This document shows, piece after piece, positions 43,256 through 53,958 of a stretch of 64,000 nucleotides of DNA. The stretch is from Filosporella fistucella (lineage: Eukaryota; Ascomycota; Leotiomycetes; Helotiales). How positions within the stretch are numbered: the first letter of the stretch is position 1; each line of letters begins with the position of its first letter. The stretch covers positions 2,232,001 through 2,296,000 of the forward strand of contig JAQJZZ010000015.1 of NCBI GenBank assembly GCA_030077755.1, read 5' to 3'. The notes under the pieces are model-generated. The model searched no databases. It was given only the letters and a program-made list of their open reading frames with translations, and was not told the origin of the DNA. The position numbers were made by a program, and so were the translations under genes.

Positions 43256-45590
43256 CTATATCAGAATCCTTCTCCCCTTCTCAAGGTCCTCTATCTCCTT
43301 TCGCAGTTGTGCACGCTTGCGTTTCTGTCTGGGATCCTCGCCGGCGATTTCCTCTAGCTGCTCTGGGGTCAGAGTCCCAATTAACGCTGGTGAAAAGAGT
43401 TTCAAAGGTGTCGTTGGCCCAGAGATCAGGTGGTGCTCTGCTGCTTGCATGCAGATCACATCCACCACACGCTTCCATGCGACCTGGTAATATGACTTCA
43501 GAATATCGTGAAGATCCTGAACTGTATGCTCGATATTACTCATCGGATGGTGACTTACAATGTCCTGGAGCCGGACAACTTCGCCGTGGGAACAATCATC
43601 GAAAGATTTCCTTGCCATGTCTCGCTGCATTCGTCGTTGGCGGCTAAAGGAGTTTAATAAGGATATGTCTGCATGAAGGTAAATCTTCAAAACTTGCCAT
43701 TTCTCTAATGTGTCATTGAAGTAGTGATTGTGTGTCGCGGGCTTTTCTGCACGTTCTACTTGCAAGATGAATTCTACCTGGGAGACTGCTTTCTTGTATC
43801 GATCAACTAGATCGTCCATTAGTATAGAGGTCAGCCCATCCCGAACGCGTTCATCGGGGCAGATGACATCGAGTAGCAGAGTGACAAAATTATGCACGTA
43901 TGTCACGACATCGCTGATATATCCTAGGGCTATGCTGTCCCAGTTTTTTGACTGTTCCCTCATTGTGATAGCTAGGAGTGATGGGTCAAAGGTCCCAAGC
44001 TCGAATCCACGTGCATCACGATAGACCGTTGTTAGCCATCCGAGGATACCTTGGCTTTTGGGTGCTGATAGTTGCTGATTAGCATGGAGAATGTCTCCAG
44101 TGTCGTCGTGGTCCTCCACGGATCTTATAGCGAAGACTTGGTGCTCTGCGCTCTTATCAGGCTCGTCCTCTTCCAGCTTCGCCTTGACCCGAGTTTTTTT
44201 GGCTTGTTTGGGTGTGCCTGTTGTCCCCTCAACCTCGAATTCGAAGGTATGCCCCAATTCTTCCATTATCTTTGCGAAATCCTCACCACGGTTGACCATC
44301 AACGTCGCTAATCTCAGACTGGGGTGTTGCTCGAAGATGTTGTCTCCCTAGTAATTGGCAGCCAATGCCAAGGATGCGACTTCCTGGAAACGAGATGCAA
44401 TGCTGACTAAATACTTCAACTGGTCGGCTGGCGTATCTCTGCTCTCCCCCAGATTATCAAGCAACGATCTGCAAATTTTCAACTTCTTATTGAGCTCTGA
44501 CTTGACCTGGAAGGGGTTAGCCTGTTCGAAAATCCGGGGACATTTCTTACTTTGGGAAACTCGCGGCGGGTGTGGGTGGTAAGAATCTCTTGGAGACGGA
44601 TTTTGAGCGCCGGAATGCCAACTTTGTCTTTGTCTAATGTGTTGTAAGGCGAATAACGTGAGAAGAAGTCCTTCTCGAGTGCATGTCGGTCGATCTTTGG
44701 GTCCAGAGATTCTTGTTGTCCAAGGTTCCGCACACAGTGCCACCCCAGCGCCAACTGATGTCTCCGACCTTTAACGAGATCCAGCACGGCCTTTTCAGCG
44801 CCCTTATCCACAAGATCCGGCTTGGTCAAAACCCCGAGCGTTCTCTGTCCCTCTGGATCTACCTCTTCTGCCATCTCCAAGATCTCTTGCGTTGCGATAT
44901 CAACATTTGCTGGAATGACAGCAAGTATAACAGATCTCGGATTTTCCATATAGCCTTGAACCATGGATTTAACCATCCCCATATCTGCTTTGCTCGTCAC
45001 TCCCTGCGTCGTCCTCTTGAATATTCCGGGGACATCGATGACGCTGAGGTGTTCCTCGTCTGGTCCGCAGACCTCGAGACATAAGACATCATCTGAAAAG
45101 GTTTTCGGATTTAGAGTCTCATTGGATATGCCCATAACCGTATGCACCTGTATGGTATTAGCACTACCTACGAGAAAACCTCAGAATAGAATTTAACTAC
45201 CTCATGCATGATACCTGCAAAGGCACAGTGATCTAGGATCTCAATATCTTTTGCCCATGCCCGTACACGCTCAATATGTTCCGCACTAGATCCTCTCGCA
45301 GGAACTATTGATACAGCAGTTTTGATTGTTGCTGAGCGTCGAAAGGTGATTTGTGTAGCAAACCTTGTGCATAACCCACTGTCTCGTGGAAACGGCAAGT
45401 TGGTGAGACCTTCCAGGACGGAGCTTTTCCCACTAGATTGGTCCCCAACGACAATAATCTGGGGCAAATCGATGTAGTCCCCGACATTACAGGCGAAGAG
45501 TTTGTCAATTTTGTCCAGCATGGCTGGATCGGCAAGACTCCCGGAACGCTTGTTCATACTCTCGGGTGCTTGCTGGTAGAGGTCGCCCAT
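43256..45590 (-). pseudogene. dynamin-family GTPase gene interrupted by an in-frame amber codon
   Basis: Exons 45590-45201, 45147-44551 and 44506-43256 are joined by 53- and 44-bp introns. The GTPase domain is complete: G1 GDQSSGKSS at residues 49-57, the G2 Thr in CTRFATQ, G3 DVPG at 168-171 and G4 TKPD at 238-241. At codon 382 (44350-44348) a TAG stops the frame; the same frame then continues for 364 codons with clear dynamin middle-region sequence (PSLRLATLMVNRGEDF, IMEELGHTFEFEVEG) and a C-terminal helical region. Without the stop the length would be near 745 residues, normal for fungal Mx/dynamin-like proteins. Either a nonsense allele, a sequence error, or stop-codon readthrough; the truncated form keeps the GTPase domain but loses most of the stalk and effector region. 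Confidence 0.8.
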
Positions 45591-47080
45591 ATTGCTGCTT
45601 AATGCAAGTGCTTAACAGGTATAGAGCAAAGAGGAACTTTCGTAGTAAAATTGCGTTCACATTCATGACTTCGAGTTCTCGCTGGGCACTATTATCCTAC
45701 GTACCAAATGATAGAAAGGTCTCACCGCTGTTCTTGTGCAACACAAGCTTCTTTATATGATTATCCAATAACGGCATTACTCCGACACATTACTTTTTTT
45801 TCAGAAAGGGAGAGTATCTACCAAGGCTCAAAGATTGGCTATGCTTCAGTAGAGCGCATGGAAAACACTATTGGCTGCCTACTTCCTGCAGCTGCTGTGT
45901 AACAATTTTGAGGAGTTTGAGAGGGAAGCTATGAAGAGAGACCTGGTCTGGTGCCTAACCAAAACACTTCAAGATGGTGTCTTAATGGATAGACAGACGG
46001 CCCTTCAATGTAGCAATAATTGCGTGGACACAAAGTATTTAGAAGTCAAACGATGCTAGGATGCAGTAGCCACTAATATCAGACTTGGGAGCCTAGCCTC
46101 GATACTAAATTGAACTTCCTTAATGGGCTGATTGGCAGAGATCGAAGGATGCATTCTGGTATATGAGGCTTTGGTCTGGTAAGTCGACTGACTTGCTTAT
46201 GCTTATGTATGCGTGCAATATGGTATTGCGCTTGCATCCCACTACCTAGAAACGCAGGACAGCTTTTCCAAGGACAGGGTATAGGCCCTTCACCTCGACC
46301 GTGTAGTGTAAACAGAACCACAAAATAAGAACAACAATAAAAGGAGGGTAGGCAGCTGGTGGTCTTTGGTAGTTATGGCACAATTGTCTAAGTGTCTATG
46401 TATATATAGAAGGTCGATCCCTGGAATGATCTGGTAAAACACTAGAAAATAGCTGAACACTTGCCACACGTGACTAATATAATAAACACTAATTTTAGAG
46501 CCCTTTTCCACTCGCCCCTACCTAAAGAAATGGGAAGTAAGACATTAGAATGTGAAAATCGAATCCAAACCCTCTGTCCCAGCTTTGATATCAAAATTTA
46601 GGGAGAGCAGAAATACATTGGCAAATAGAACTATTAGAGAAACTTCAGATTATTTACACACTGAAACATCTTATTACTACCCTACAATTGTCATATTTAC
46701 AGATGATTTGAAATTGCTGATCTTGGTGAGAAGGGGACCATCCAAGTTTTTCAAACGATAAAGCCAAAATAGTTAGCTCGCGGGTTTTTCTTTCTGCTAT
46801 TTTAAACTGCCACTAGACATGTTGCATCCCAAGACCAAAACCAAAACAACTCGCTCTAGCAAGCTGAATATCCGTACACCAACCTTTCTCCCTTCCTATT
46901 TATTAAACTTGTAAAAATCAAAATATACTCATCCCCACCACCCCTCCGGATAAACACCCCAATAGCCGGGTTCTACCTCCTAACCCCACTCGCTAAACCC
47001 ACAACTCTCGCACTCTCAAATCTCCCTTTGCAGATTCATTTATTACGCATTTTACGTATCCATAATTCAATGAGGTTTCA
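45591..47080. other. intergenic, no gene recognised
   Basis: About 1.5 kb of ordinary-looking sequence with only short frames on both strands. It ends just before the tRNA gene. Confidence 0.4.
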
Positions 47081-47152
47081 GGACCGCTGGCGCAACGGTA
47101 GCGCATCTGATTCCAGACCAGAAGGTTATCCGTTCAAATCGGGTGTGGTTCA
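47081..47152 (+). tRNA. tRNA-Trp (anticodon CCA)
   Basis: The 72-base sequence folds into a full cloverleaf. The acceptor stem GGACCGC pairs with GTGGTTC (two G-U pairs), with A73 as discriminator. The D stem is GCGC/GCGC around aacggta. The anticodon loop TTCCAGA gives CCA. The T stem ATCCG/CGGGT closes a TTCAAAT loop. There is no intron and CCA is not encoded. One mismatch (A31 with C39) closes the anticodon stem. Confidence 0.93.
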
Positions 47153-47172
47153 ATACCTCACATCTACCGTCC

Positions 47173-47177
47173 TTTTT
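47173..47177 (+). terminator. RNA polymerase III terminator
   Basis: A run of five T 21 bases after the tRNA end, the usual Pol III stop signal. Confidence 0.6.
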
Positions 47178-48238
47178 GCATGTTTTTTCGTTGGATGTTG
47201 ATGTCGACATGGGGTTTTCATTTGATGTATGTTTCAGGTGAGAATTGGATGTTGTGAGGGAATTCATAGAGGTGGTTTCTTTTTTGGCGGGGTATTTTCG
47301 GGAGGAGCGGAGGTGAGCAAGGGAAGCGAGAGAGCCGAAATTGCCCCTTTTTGAAGAGAAGACCGGAACGTTGAAATTGCACTTTTGTAGTTATAGACTC
47401 GTGCTTTGGAAGGTAGCTTAAATATCTTTGAATTGTTTCTTTGGCTTATCCTTTACTTTTTTACTTCATTGTTGTGTTTGGTTGACTTTTGTGTACTATT
47501 AGCCTGACGACTGTCAAAGCCAACAAGTCATGCCCAACTATACGTATTGATAGGTAGAAATGATATATGAAAATGGCAAAGTCAGACCTCTGACCTCTGC
47601 CGCCCAAGTTCTGATTTCCAAACCATATACCAGCATTCGGAAAGAGCTAATAACGAATAAGATATCAAGAAGAGCAATAATGTCAATTTTCCAAGTCAAT
47701 GACTGCGAAAACATTAAGATTAATAGAAGCGACAATGGCAAAGCATACATAAATCGACTACATTATCATTCATATTGACTCTATTCCAATTTACCTTAAT
47801 ATATTCACAGATTGCCGTAATTATATCTAGCGGAATTGCTTCTCGTTTTGCTCGAAGGCATTATTTGAGATATCCCAACAACACCTGGGGGCTTGTAATC
47901 TACCGAGTCGTGTACTCAGTCAATTCCAATGAACTTTGAGGCTTAATTATTACAAAGACCACTCAAAACATCCACTGCGAAGTCGTGGATCCTTGGGAGG
48001 AATAGGAGCCTTTCAATCCAGCGCCGAACAATCTCATCTTTTCAACTATAAAACATGAAGTCTTTAGCGACAAAACAAAATAGGCCAATATAGAGCTGCT
48101 AGCTATCTACGAAGCTTACATTGAGTGCCGACAGCAATTGAAAGTTGCCCTAAGAGTGTCATACAAAAAGTGTGCATACTGACAAACAAGATTGTCTTCG
48201 AAGATTTGCTAGCAGCTCCAGTTCCGCTTGTCAACAGC
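47178..48238. other. intergenic, no gene recognised
   Basis: About 1 kb. Open frames near 47538-47778 overlap on opposite strands and are not protein-like. Confidence 0.4.
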
Positions 48239-48451
48239 ATGAATGTATTACAAGATCCACCATTTAGTTATGTGAAGCTAGTGGATTGTGCTCCTGAACC
48301 TGAGCAGCCAACTAATCCACCTCGTCCTGGATGGATCGAGGCGGATGCAAGGCAGCTCTGGTCAATCCATAACATCATGAATCGAGAGTTCAGGGTTGGA
48401 ATGAGGTCTAAGCAGTGTGAAGATGGAGAGTGGTATTATAGTGATGCTTAA
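48239..48451 (+). CDS. hypothetical small protein or last exon
   Basis: From the ATG at 48239 the frame gives 70 residues (DPPFSYVKLVDCAPEPEQP in the first third, then DARQLWSIHNIMNREFRVG). The composition looks like a real soluble protein and the frame stays open a further 38 codons upstream, so this may be the 3' exon of a gene whose start I could not place. No family is recognised. Confidence 0.35.
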   Translation: MNVLQDPPFSYVKLVDCAPEPEQPTNPPRPGWIEADARQLWSIHNIMNREFRVGMRSKQCEDGEWYYSDA

Positions 48452-48698
48452 ATACTTTACATAGCTGAGGTCTCTCAACTTCCCTATCCGAGTCAAATCC
48501 AAAAAGGCATACGTAGCAGTCGGATTCTCCAGGGGGTGGTAGCTCGAATACAACGCTGTCTCCTCCATCCATTAACTTTAAAAAAGAAATTCCAGACTAT
48601 TCACACTCACACTCCATTCCCTTTCCTACACCGACTCACCTCTTTAACTCTCTTAGAAAGCTGGCTTCCGCAGGGACCTTCGCCTTATCAACAGTAGC

Positions 48699-48977
48699 AT
48701 GAAATTCATTGGAAAGTCACTCACCAGACTACTATCCTACTCAAACACCCAGCCAATTCTCTCTCCAAAACTCCTTATCCTCTCAACACTCGTGCTCAAA
48801 AGAACAGCGGTTAAGGGCTCTATCGTTCGGCGACAAGTGACGCAGATCCGGAAAGTTAGAAGCGATGAAGATTCACCCTTGAAAGCCCTATCTTGGAGTG
48901 AGAGGGAACATGTGGTGATAGGCTATGAGATCAGACCGGAGACTGAAGCGAATCAAGCGATCATTAGGAGTGATTGA
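48699..48977 (+). CDS. hypothetical small basic protein
   Basis: A 92-codon frame starting MKFIGKSLTRLLSYSN, basic and amphipathic at the N terminus in the manner of a mitochondrial presequence. Another frame (48925-49116) continues as coding-like sequence (RSLGVIELEEIRELWELLG), so either a very short intron (gtgaga donor near 48897) or a frame break may join the two. No family is recognised. Confidence 0.3.
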   Translation: MKFIGKSLTRLLSYSNTQPILSPKLLILSTLVLKRTAVKGSIVRRQVTQIRKVRSDEDSPLKALSWSEREHVVIGYEIRPETEANQAIIRSD

Positions 48978-49116
48978 ACTGGAGGAGATCAGGGAATTGT
49001 GGGAGCTTTTGGGAAGAGGAAGAGGAAAGAGACTGATGAAGGGAGCGGGTGGGGTCGCCGGAGGGAACAAAGATTCCGATAGAATAGTATATGGCCTTGG
49101 TTTTGAACGAATATGA

Positions 49117-49611
49117 GAATGCATTTGTAGATGGAGGAAGTGTTGAAGATTGGATGTCCTCCATCATTACAGTTGATTACAGGTAATAGTATCGAGAAAA
49201 TCCAGATTTGAAGCAGATGAAGTGAGGACAAATTTTAATATATAGTCTTTCACTCTTCTCAAGGTACGTAACTACACTGGCAGTCTTCCCCGACGAACGG
49301 ATATTATCCCGCATTTTCAAAAGAAAGAAAACGTATGGTTAAATGTGAAAACTCAGGTACTCGCAACAAAAACCGAGCCGCAGTACAAAAACACAACACA
49401 AAACAAAATCTAGCCCAGTATATAGGATATCATTAATGTATCGCGTAAGAAGAGAGTCCGCTCGCTAATGTAATCATATCCAAACACCAGAAACTCCCTC
49501 AATGCAATCATATCTTCATCCTCTCCCTGCCTTCCCGAGGCACATTACCATCTGTCGGGTATCTCATCTCATCTCCATATCGTCTCTATCAGTCGTCGAG
49601 ATGCTGATCCA
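49117..49611. other. intergenic, no gene recognised
   Basis: About 500 bp forming the 3' flank of the CHIP-like gene; nothing recognised. Confidence 0.4.
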
Positions 49612-50670
49612 TTACCAATCAACTGCCCACCCATTTTCATGCAAGTATTCCTCGCAAGCTGTTCTCAGAGCCAGATTAGGTCTGAGGTCTTCTTTCAGAA
49701 GAGGTTCTCTTGTAAGAGGGTCGGTTGGAGATCGTTTGAGGTGCTCCATTATGGATGAGCGATCGTAGGATTGACCAGTTTTTGTCTGTGGGGTGTTAGT
49801 GTTAACGTTCCAGGAAACAGCAGACGAATGGAGGGGCAATGGATAGACTTACAACAACTGGATCAATCATCACAGAAAATGTGATATCATCCAATACCCA
49901 ATCTGGTACTTTCCTCCTTGGCTCTACCCTGGCTTTTTCAAATGCCTTTCTGGTATCCTCAATCTTCACCATGTAACTCTCTTCAATCTCCTGTTTCTTC
50001 CCCGCCTCAGCCTCGGCGAGTTCCCTATCCCGCTCACTCTCCAACAACCTCACCAACTGGCTCACCAAGCCCCCTTCCCTCTGCTCTCTCTCTTGTTCCC
50101 TCCTCTCCCAATCCTCTTTCAAACACCTCAATACCACTTCCGTAATAGCCTGCAAAGAGCTTGCTCCTTTCCCTCCAATCTTTATCTCCTCTACACAAAA
50201 CTCATGTGCCTTCTTGGCATTCTGCAAAGCCTCAGCCGTGTGATGGAGAGCTATTTGAGCTTGTGCCAGTTGAAAGTAGGCTTTCATATTATTCGGCAGC
50301 AGCGAAATAGCTGTCTGTGAGTCTGCGATAACACGATCATACTCGTGGAGCTTGAGGAGGGACATGGCGCGGTTGGTATAGAGGAGAGGATTTGTAGGGT
50401 CGTGGGCAATACTGTCGTCTTCAACGTCAGTCATTTTGCCAGGTAATGTATTACAGAGGAAATGAGAAGGGACAAGAAGAAATTATAGAAGGCTGGGCAT
50501 AGGGCAGAAAGGGCAGACCGGGGCGGGGCAGGCAAACGGAATAGGCAGACGTACGCTTCACTGTAGAGTGCTTCAGCTCCTGTATAATCGTGTGCTAGAA
50601 AGCATTTATTTCCTTTCTCCTTAAATTCTAGGGCTTTCGCAGGGTCGGGGATAGGATCTTGGTTCACCAT
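49612..50670 (-). CDS. CHIP/STUB1-like TPR and U-box E3 ubiquitin ligase
   Basis: Three exons (50670-50555, 50411-49853, 49785-49612) give 282 aa, close to animal CHIP. The N-terminal half is three TPR repeats: ALEFKEKGNKCFLAHDYTGA, then IAHDPTNPLLYTNRAMSLLK, then LPNNMKAYFQLAQAQIALH. A long charged coiled-coil helix follows (rich in Glu, Arg, Gln, about residues 125-200). The C terminus is a U-box: VPDWVLDDITFSVMIDPVV, TGQSYDRSSIMEHL and DPLTREPL. In animals this architecture docks on the C-terminal EEVD of Hsp70/Hsp90 and ubiquitinates misfolded clients; the fungal protein is expected to do the same in the cytosol. The first intron is longer (143 bp) than most here. Confidence 0.92.
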
Positions 50671-51481
50671 CTTGTTGGTGGTGGTATGGCACCTCTTATC
50701 TCTGGCGTTCGGCCTATTTTATGGTTGCTTCGTGACTGCAAGATAGGGCTGTGAGGTGTGGCAGTTTGCGGGTGGTTTGAGCCTGCAGGGGAGAGCTGCC
50801 TGTCGCTGTGATGAGCTGGATGTGAGGTGCTTTGTTTGGTAGAGTGGGGCGTGTCAGCCTTGTTGTGAGTGATGATGGTAATTTTCTTTGATTTGTCGTT
50901 TGATATTTGGCTTCGCGCTTCTGTAGCTAGAAAGGAGTTTCAACTCCTTGGTTTAATCATCAAAGGATTTCTTTGATGATGATGTGAGTCAGTTGTAAAG
51001 GTGATATTGGTGAGTTGTACTGGTTCAGCCTCGTTCGATTGGTAAGGCGCAAGATATGTGGGTTGTGGCGTAGGAGGTTCGAGAACCGAGGGGTATAAAT
51101 ACTGGGGTACAATCATGATGGGGCTGGAGAGATGAAATTCACGCAAGAATAACTTTCCTTTGGGATGATAATTGATGGGTATTGGATGGAAATGTGTAAT
51201 GAAGATGAAAGTAGGTTGTCTCGAAATGTCTATTCACGCATTCTTTTGTACAATATAGGTTGGTTTGAGCGTTCTGCCAAGAATTGTCTCCTTCATCCTT
51301 CCACCCCCAGCTGTTCGAAAATATTTCAAAAGGGCTGCAAGAAAATCAGTATTTGTTCAATAATAATAGTCGTAGGTAAAATGAGAGTATCTGGGCTTCT
51401 TTGAGTTATGGTGAACCGGAACGGCAGGCATTCTTCGGGAGGTGACTCTTCCTTCAATCCGGGATGTCTTGAAGAGTCATC
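50671..51481. other. intergenic, promoter side of the CHIP-like gene
   Basis: About 800 bp without a recognisable gene. Confidence 0.4.
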
Positions 51482-52164
51482 CTAACATGGTTGGAACGCA
51501 TAGTATGTTCTGTAATGCGAAGAACCCATCTGCCCATTTCTGACCCTCAATGCCAGATATTGCTGAAAAGAATGCAAACGTACGTTGTCAGAAGCTGGGA
51601 TCTCCTTGATGAAATGTTGTCCGATAATTGGCACTTTCTGTCGCCCATCAGCACTACCCAATGATACAGTTTCCAGCCTCAGAAACTCACTTGTAGGATA
51701 TCTCTCTTGACTCTGGGAATATCGGAGAAGAAGAAGATTGCGAAAATGCCGGCAGCACCTCCGAAAGCGCCAAGAGTAACTCCACTGCCCCAAATCAGCA
51801 TTATTCTGTATACAATCCATCCGCTCCAAGCTCCAGTGTCCAGATTGTTTCAAATTGTCGTGCCAATGATATCGTGGTCTGGTCTAGGAGAACCTACACT
51901 CTAGTCGCGCTCCTCAAAGTCCATCCGGCAATATTTGGTTGCACAGTGTATCTGTGTGGCTATTAGTCGTATTCTCTACTGCCATTCGGTTACTCTGCTC
52001 CCATCTGAAAAACGTACTTTGGACCATAAGGGCTCTTGTATGTCCCGTAGCTACGGCGAGATGTTGGGCGCGTGATGCCAGTCGATGGGTGGAACTGGTT
52101 GCAGACAAGTCAGCCATTGAAACTCGGATCATAAGCTGTAGGAGGGCCATACTTTGCCGCTCAT
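51482..52164 (-). CDS. QCR10: ubiquinol-cytochrome c reductase subunit 10 (QCR10 family)
   Basis: Six small exons (52164-52153, 52094-52018, 51951-51898, 51784-51691, 51637-51584, 51529-51482) give about 112 aa. The first exon holds four codons. The protein begins MSGKFHPSTG, then carries KYTVQPNIAGWTLRSATR, a membrane segment LGAFGGAAGIFAIFFFSDIP and KVPIIGQHFIKEIPASDN. This order (short matrix part, one membrane helix, IP.v..DIL, P.IG, .PASDN) is that of fungal QCR10 in complex III of the mitochondrial inner membrane. The last splice is uncertain: reading through the 54-bp final intron also keeps the frame. The gtaggt donor of intron 3 is weak, but needed by frame. Confidence 0.78.
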
Positions 52165-53514
52165 GGTGGATTGATTGAGGTTGAGCTGGTGGTGAGAAGT
52201 CAATTGAAGATGGTGATGGTGAGGTTCGAGGTTTAGATTTCTATCGGAGCTAACCGGGATGCGGCTGGGATGGAATTTAGATCACCTGACCCATTCTACA
52301 CCAGACAACTTAATGAAACGATTTGAAGGTTGTGAAATCCTTTCCTGTACCTTTCGTAAAACGACTATCATGTATATTATTAAATAATACTAAAATATCT
52401 TCCGCTTCCATGAAGTTTGATCTCTACAAGTCTATCTACTCGAACTCCTTCTTGCAAGGTCAGAGTGCTACCATTGGCCTTTGACTTTGCTACCCAGTAT
52501 AGACTACGTCTGTCAAAACCTGCACATTATACTTTCCAACAGCCTTGCTTCCGCTCAAAGCTTTTTCCCCATCAGATCGCCTCTTACACAAGCTGCAACC
52601 CAGCAAATCATAAAGACCCACATCACATGACCTTGATCATTACCATCAACTCTGCTCTCTTTGGTCATCTTCTCCCACCCGTCCCAACTCCTCCGCAGAA
52701 GTACTTATGTCCTGCATCATGCCACAATCCTGATTTTGGATTACATGCCCCCTATTGGCTACTTTGCCTCGGGCGCAATTGCCTTTCTTTTTCTAGGTTA
52801 ATCCGACAAATACATAGATATAATAGGACAAAGTCTCTTTTACCAAGCTTTTGCATTATCAGACCACAAAAGAATAGAGGATGAACTGATTCTAAAGCAA
52901 ATTACCTATTTCATCTCATTTCCCCCTCTTCTCTTTGTCTTGTCATTATACATCTTTCTCCCCGCATTTGCACAAGCTGAGTATATACCTTAAGCTGATT
53001 CGTCAACGGGCTACCGCTATCGTCCCGCATTATCTACTCCATAGCCGAGCCTTCCCTCCATTCCGAATCTTGCCTTGCCTTGTGCGATCCGATCGAGGAC
53101 TTCCATTCAACAACATATTTTGACTGAGGTCATCCCACTTACTACCGCCCCTCTTTCAACATCAAGATCCAAGGACATAATACTTCAACTTCGAATTTGA
53201 TCCTTCATGATCTATGATCTGAGATATTTCATCAAGCGAGAATTGACTTAGAATCCTCCACATCCTGCAACTTGCTTATTACACCGAAGAAACCAGCGGG
53301 AAGCATCAACGGAGCGGGACAGTGAAAGAGGGGAACGCAACCATCAGTGACTTGTCTGCAGAGGGGAGTTTGACCAGGGAGACCAAGATAAAGCACTATC
53401 AACTTCGTTACACCACTCAAACAAAAGCCAAGTCATCACCACAAACCGAAACTCTCTCCGGCCTTCACGAAAATCCATAAATCTCTCAAACTGGCGTCCT
53501 CAACTCCCCAAACT
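52165..53514. other. long pyrimidine-rich leader region
   Basis: About 1.35 kb upstream of the small Ser/Thr-rich gene. Much of it is C/T-rich on the + strand with scattered short frames; the 155-codon frame at 52417-52884 lacks an ATG start and any motif. It may be a long 5' leader and promoter. Confidence 0.4.
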
Positions 53515-53958
53515 ATGCCTACCCAGCGCCCTTTCTTTGCCAACTTCCTCGCAGCCTTTAGAGCACACTCTGCTATCCAACAAGGCAAAGCGACGTCTAC
53601 CCCCTCCTCTACACAAGCACATACTACTTCTCCTACCCAACCGCGAACGATATCCACATCCACGAAAGGAGGAGCCACAACGACTGCATTAACGAGTTTA
53701 ACATCACCAAGAACACATTCAACGAGTCCGTTAAGTAGGAGTCCGGGGCCGGGTCAGGGAGAAGGAAGATATATGACTACATCGAGAGGAAGGAGGGAGA
53801 GCGATAGTAGTAGCGAGGGCTTTAGAGATGTATTAGGGAAGGAGAAATGGTATATTGGTGGAAGGACAGCAGCGGGAGAGGAAAGATATTTCAAGCTCGG
53901 AGTTGTGAGACGGCAAACGAGTAGAGATAGGTTAAGTTTGGATCGACTGAGTCTATGA
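53515..53958 (+). CDS. small Ser/Thr-rich conserved-looking protein of unknown function
   Basis: A single exon of 147 aa starting MPTQRPFFANFLAAFRAHSA. The middle (about residues 25-90) is Ser/Thr/Pro-rich and disordered. The C-terminal 50 residues are the ordered-looking part: RDVLGKEKWYIGGRTAAGEE followed by a Phe-Lys-Leu-Gly segment and a basic tail in which DRLSL occurs twice. I do not recognise a family by name. No signal peptide or membrane segment is visible. Base composition is like that of neighbouring real genes and the frame is fully open, which supports it as coding. Confidence 0.6.
   Translation: MPTQRPFFANFLAAFRAHSAIQQGKATSTPSSTQAHTTSPTQPRTISTSTKGGATTTALTSLTSPRTHSTSPLSRSPGPGQGEGRYMTTSRGRRESDSSSEGFRDVLGKEKWYIGGRTAAGEERYFKLGVVRRQTSRDRLSLDRLSL

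Noticed and set aside
44330..44400. An intron that would skip the amber codon of the dynamin gene
   Set aside because: The only GT before the stop (gtcgca) gives a 33-base intron with a poor donor and removes conserved residues, so it is not credible.
51060..51085. GGTTCGAGAACC-like element as part of a tRNA T arm
   Set aside because: No matching acceptor, D or anticodon stems can be formed around it.
52417..52884. 155-codon open frame on the + strand
   Set aside because: It starts at a TTG, lies in C/T-rich leader sequence and shows no motif; composition explains the open frame.
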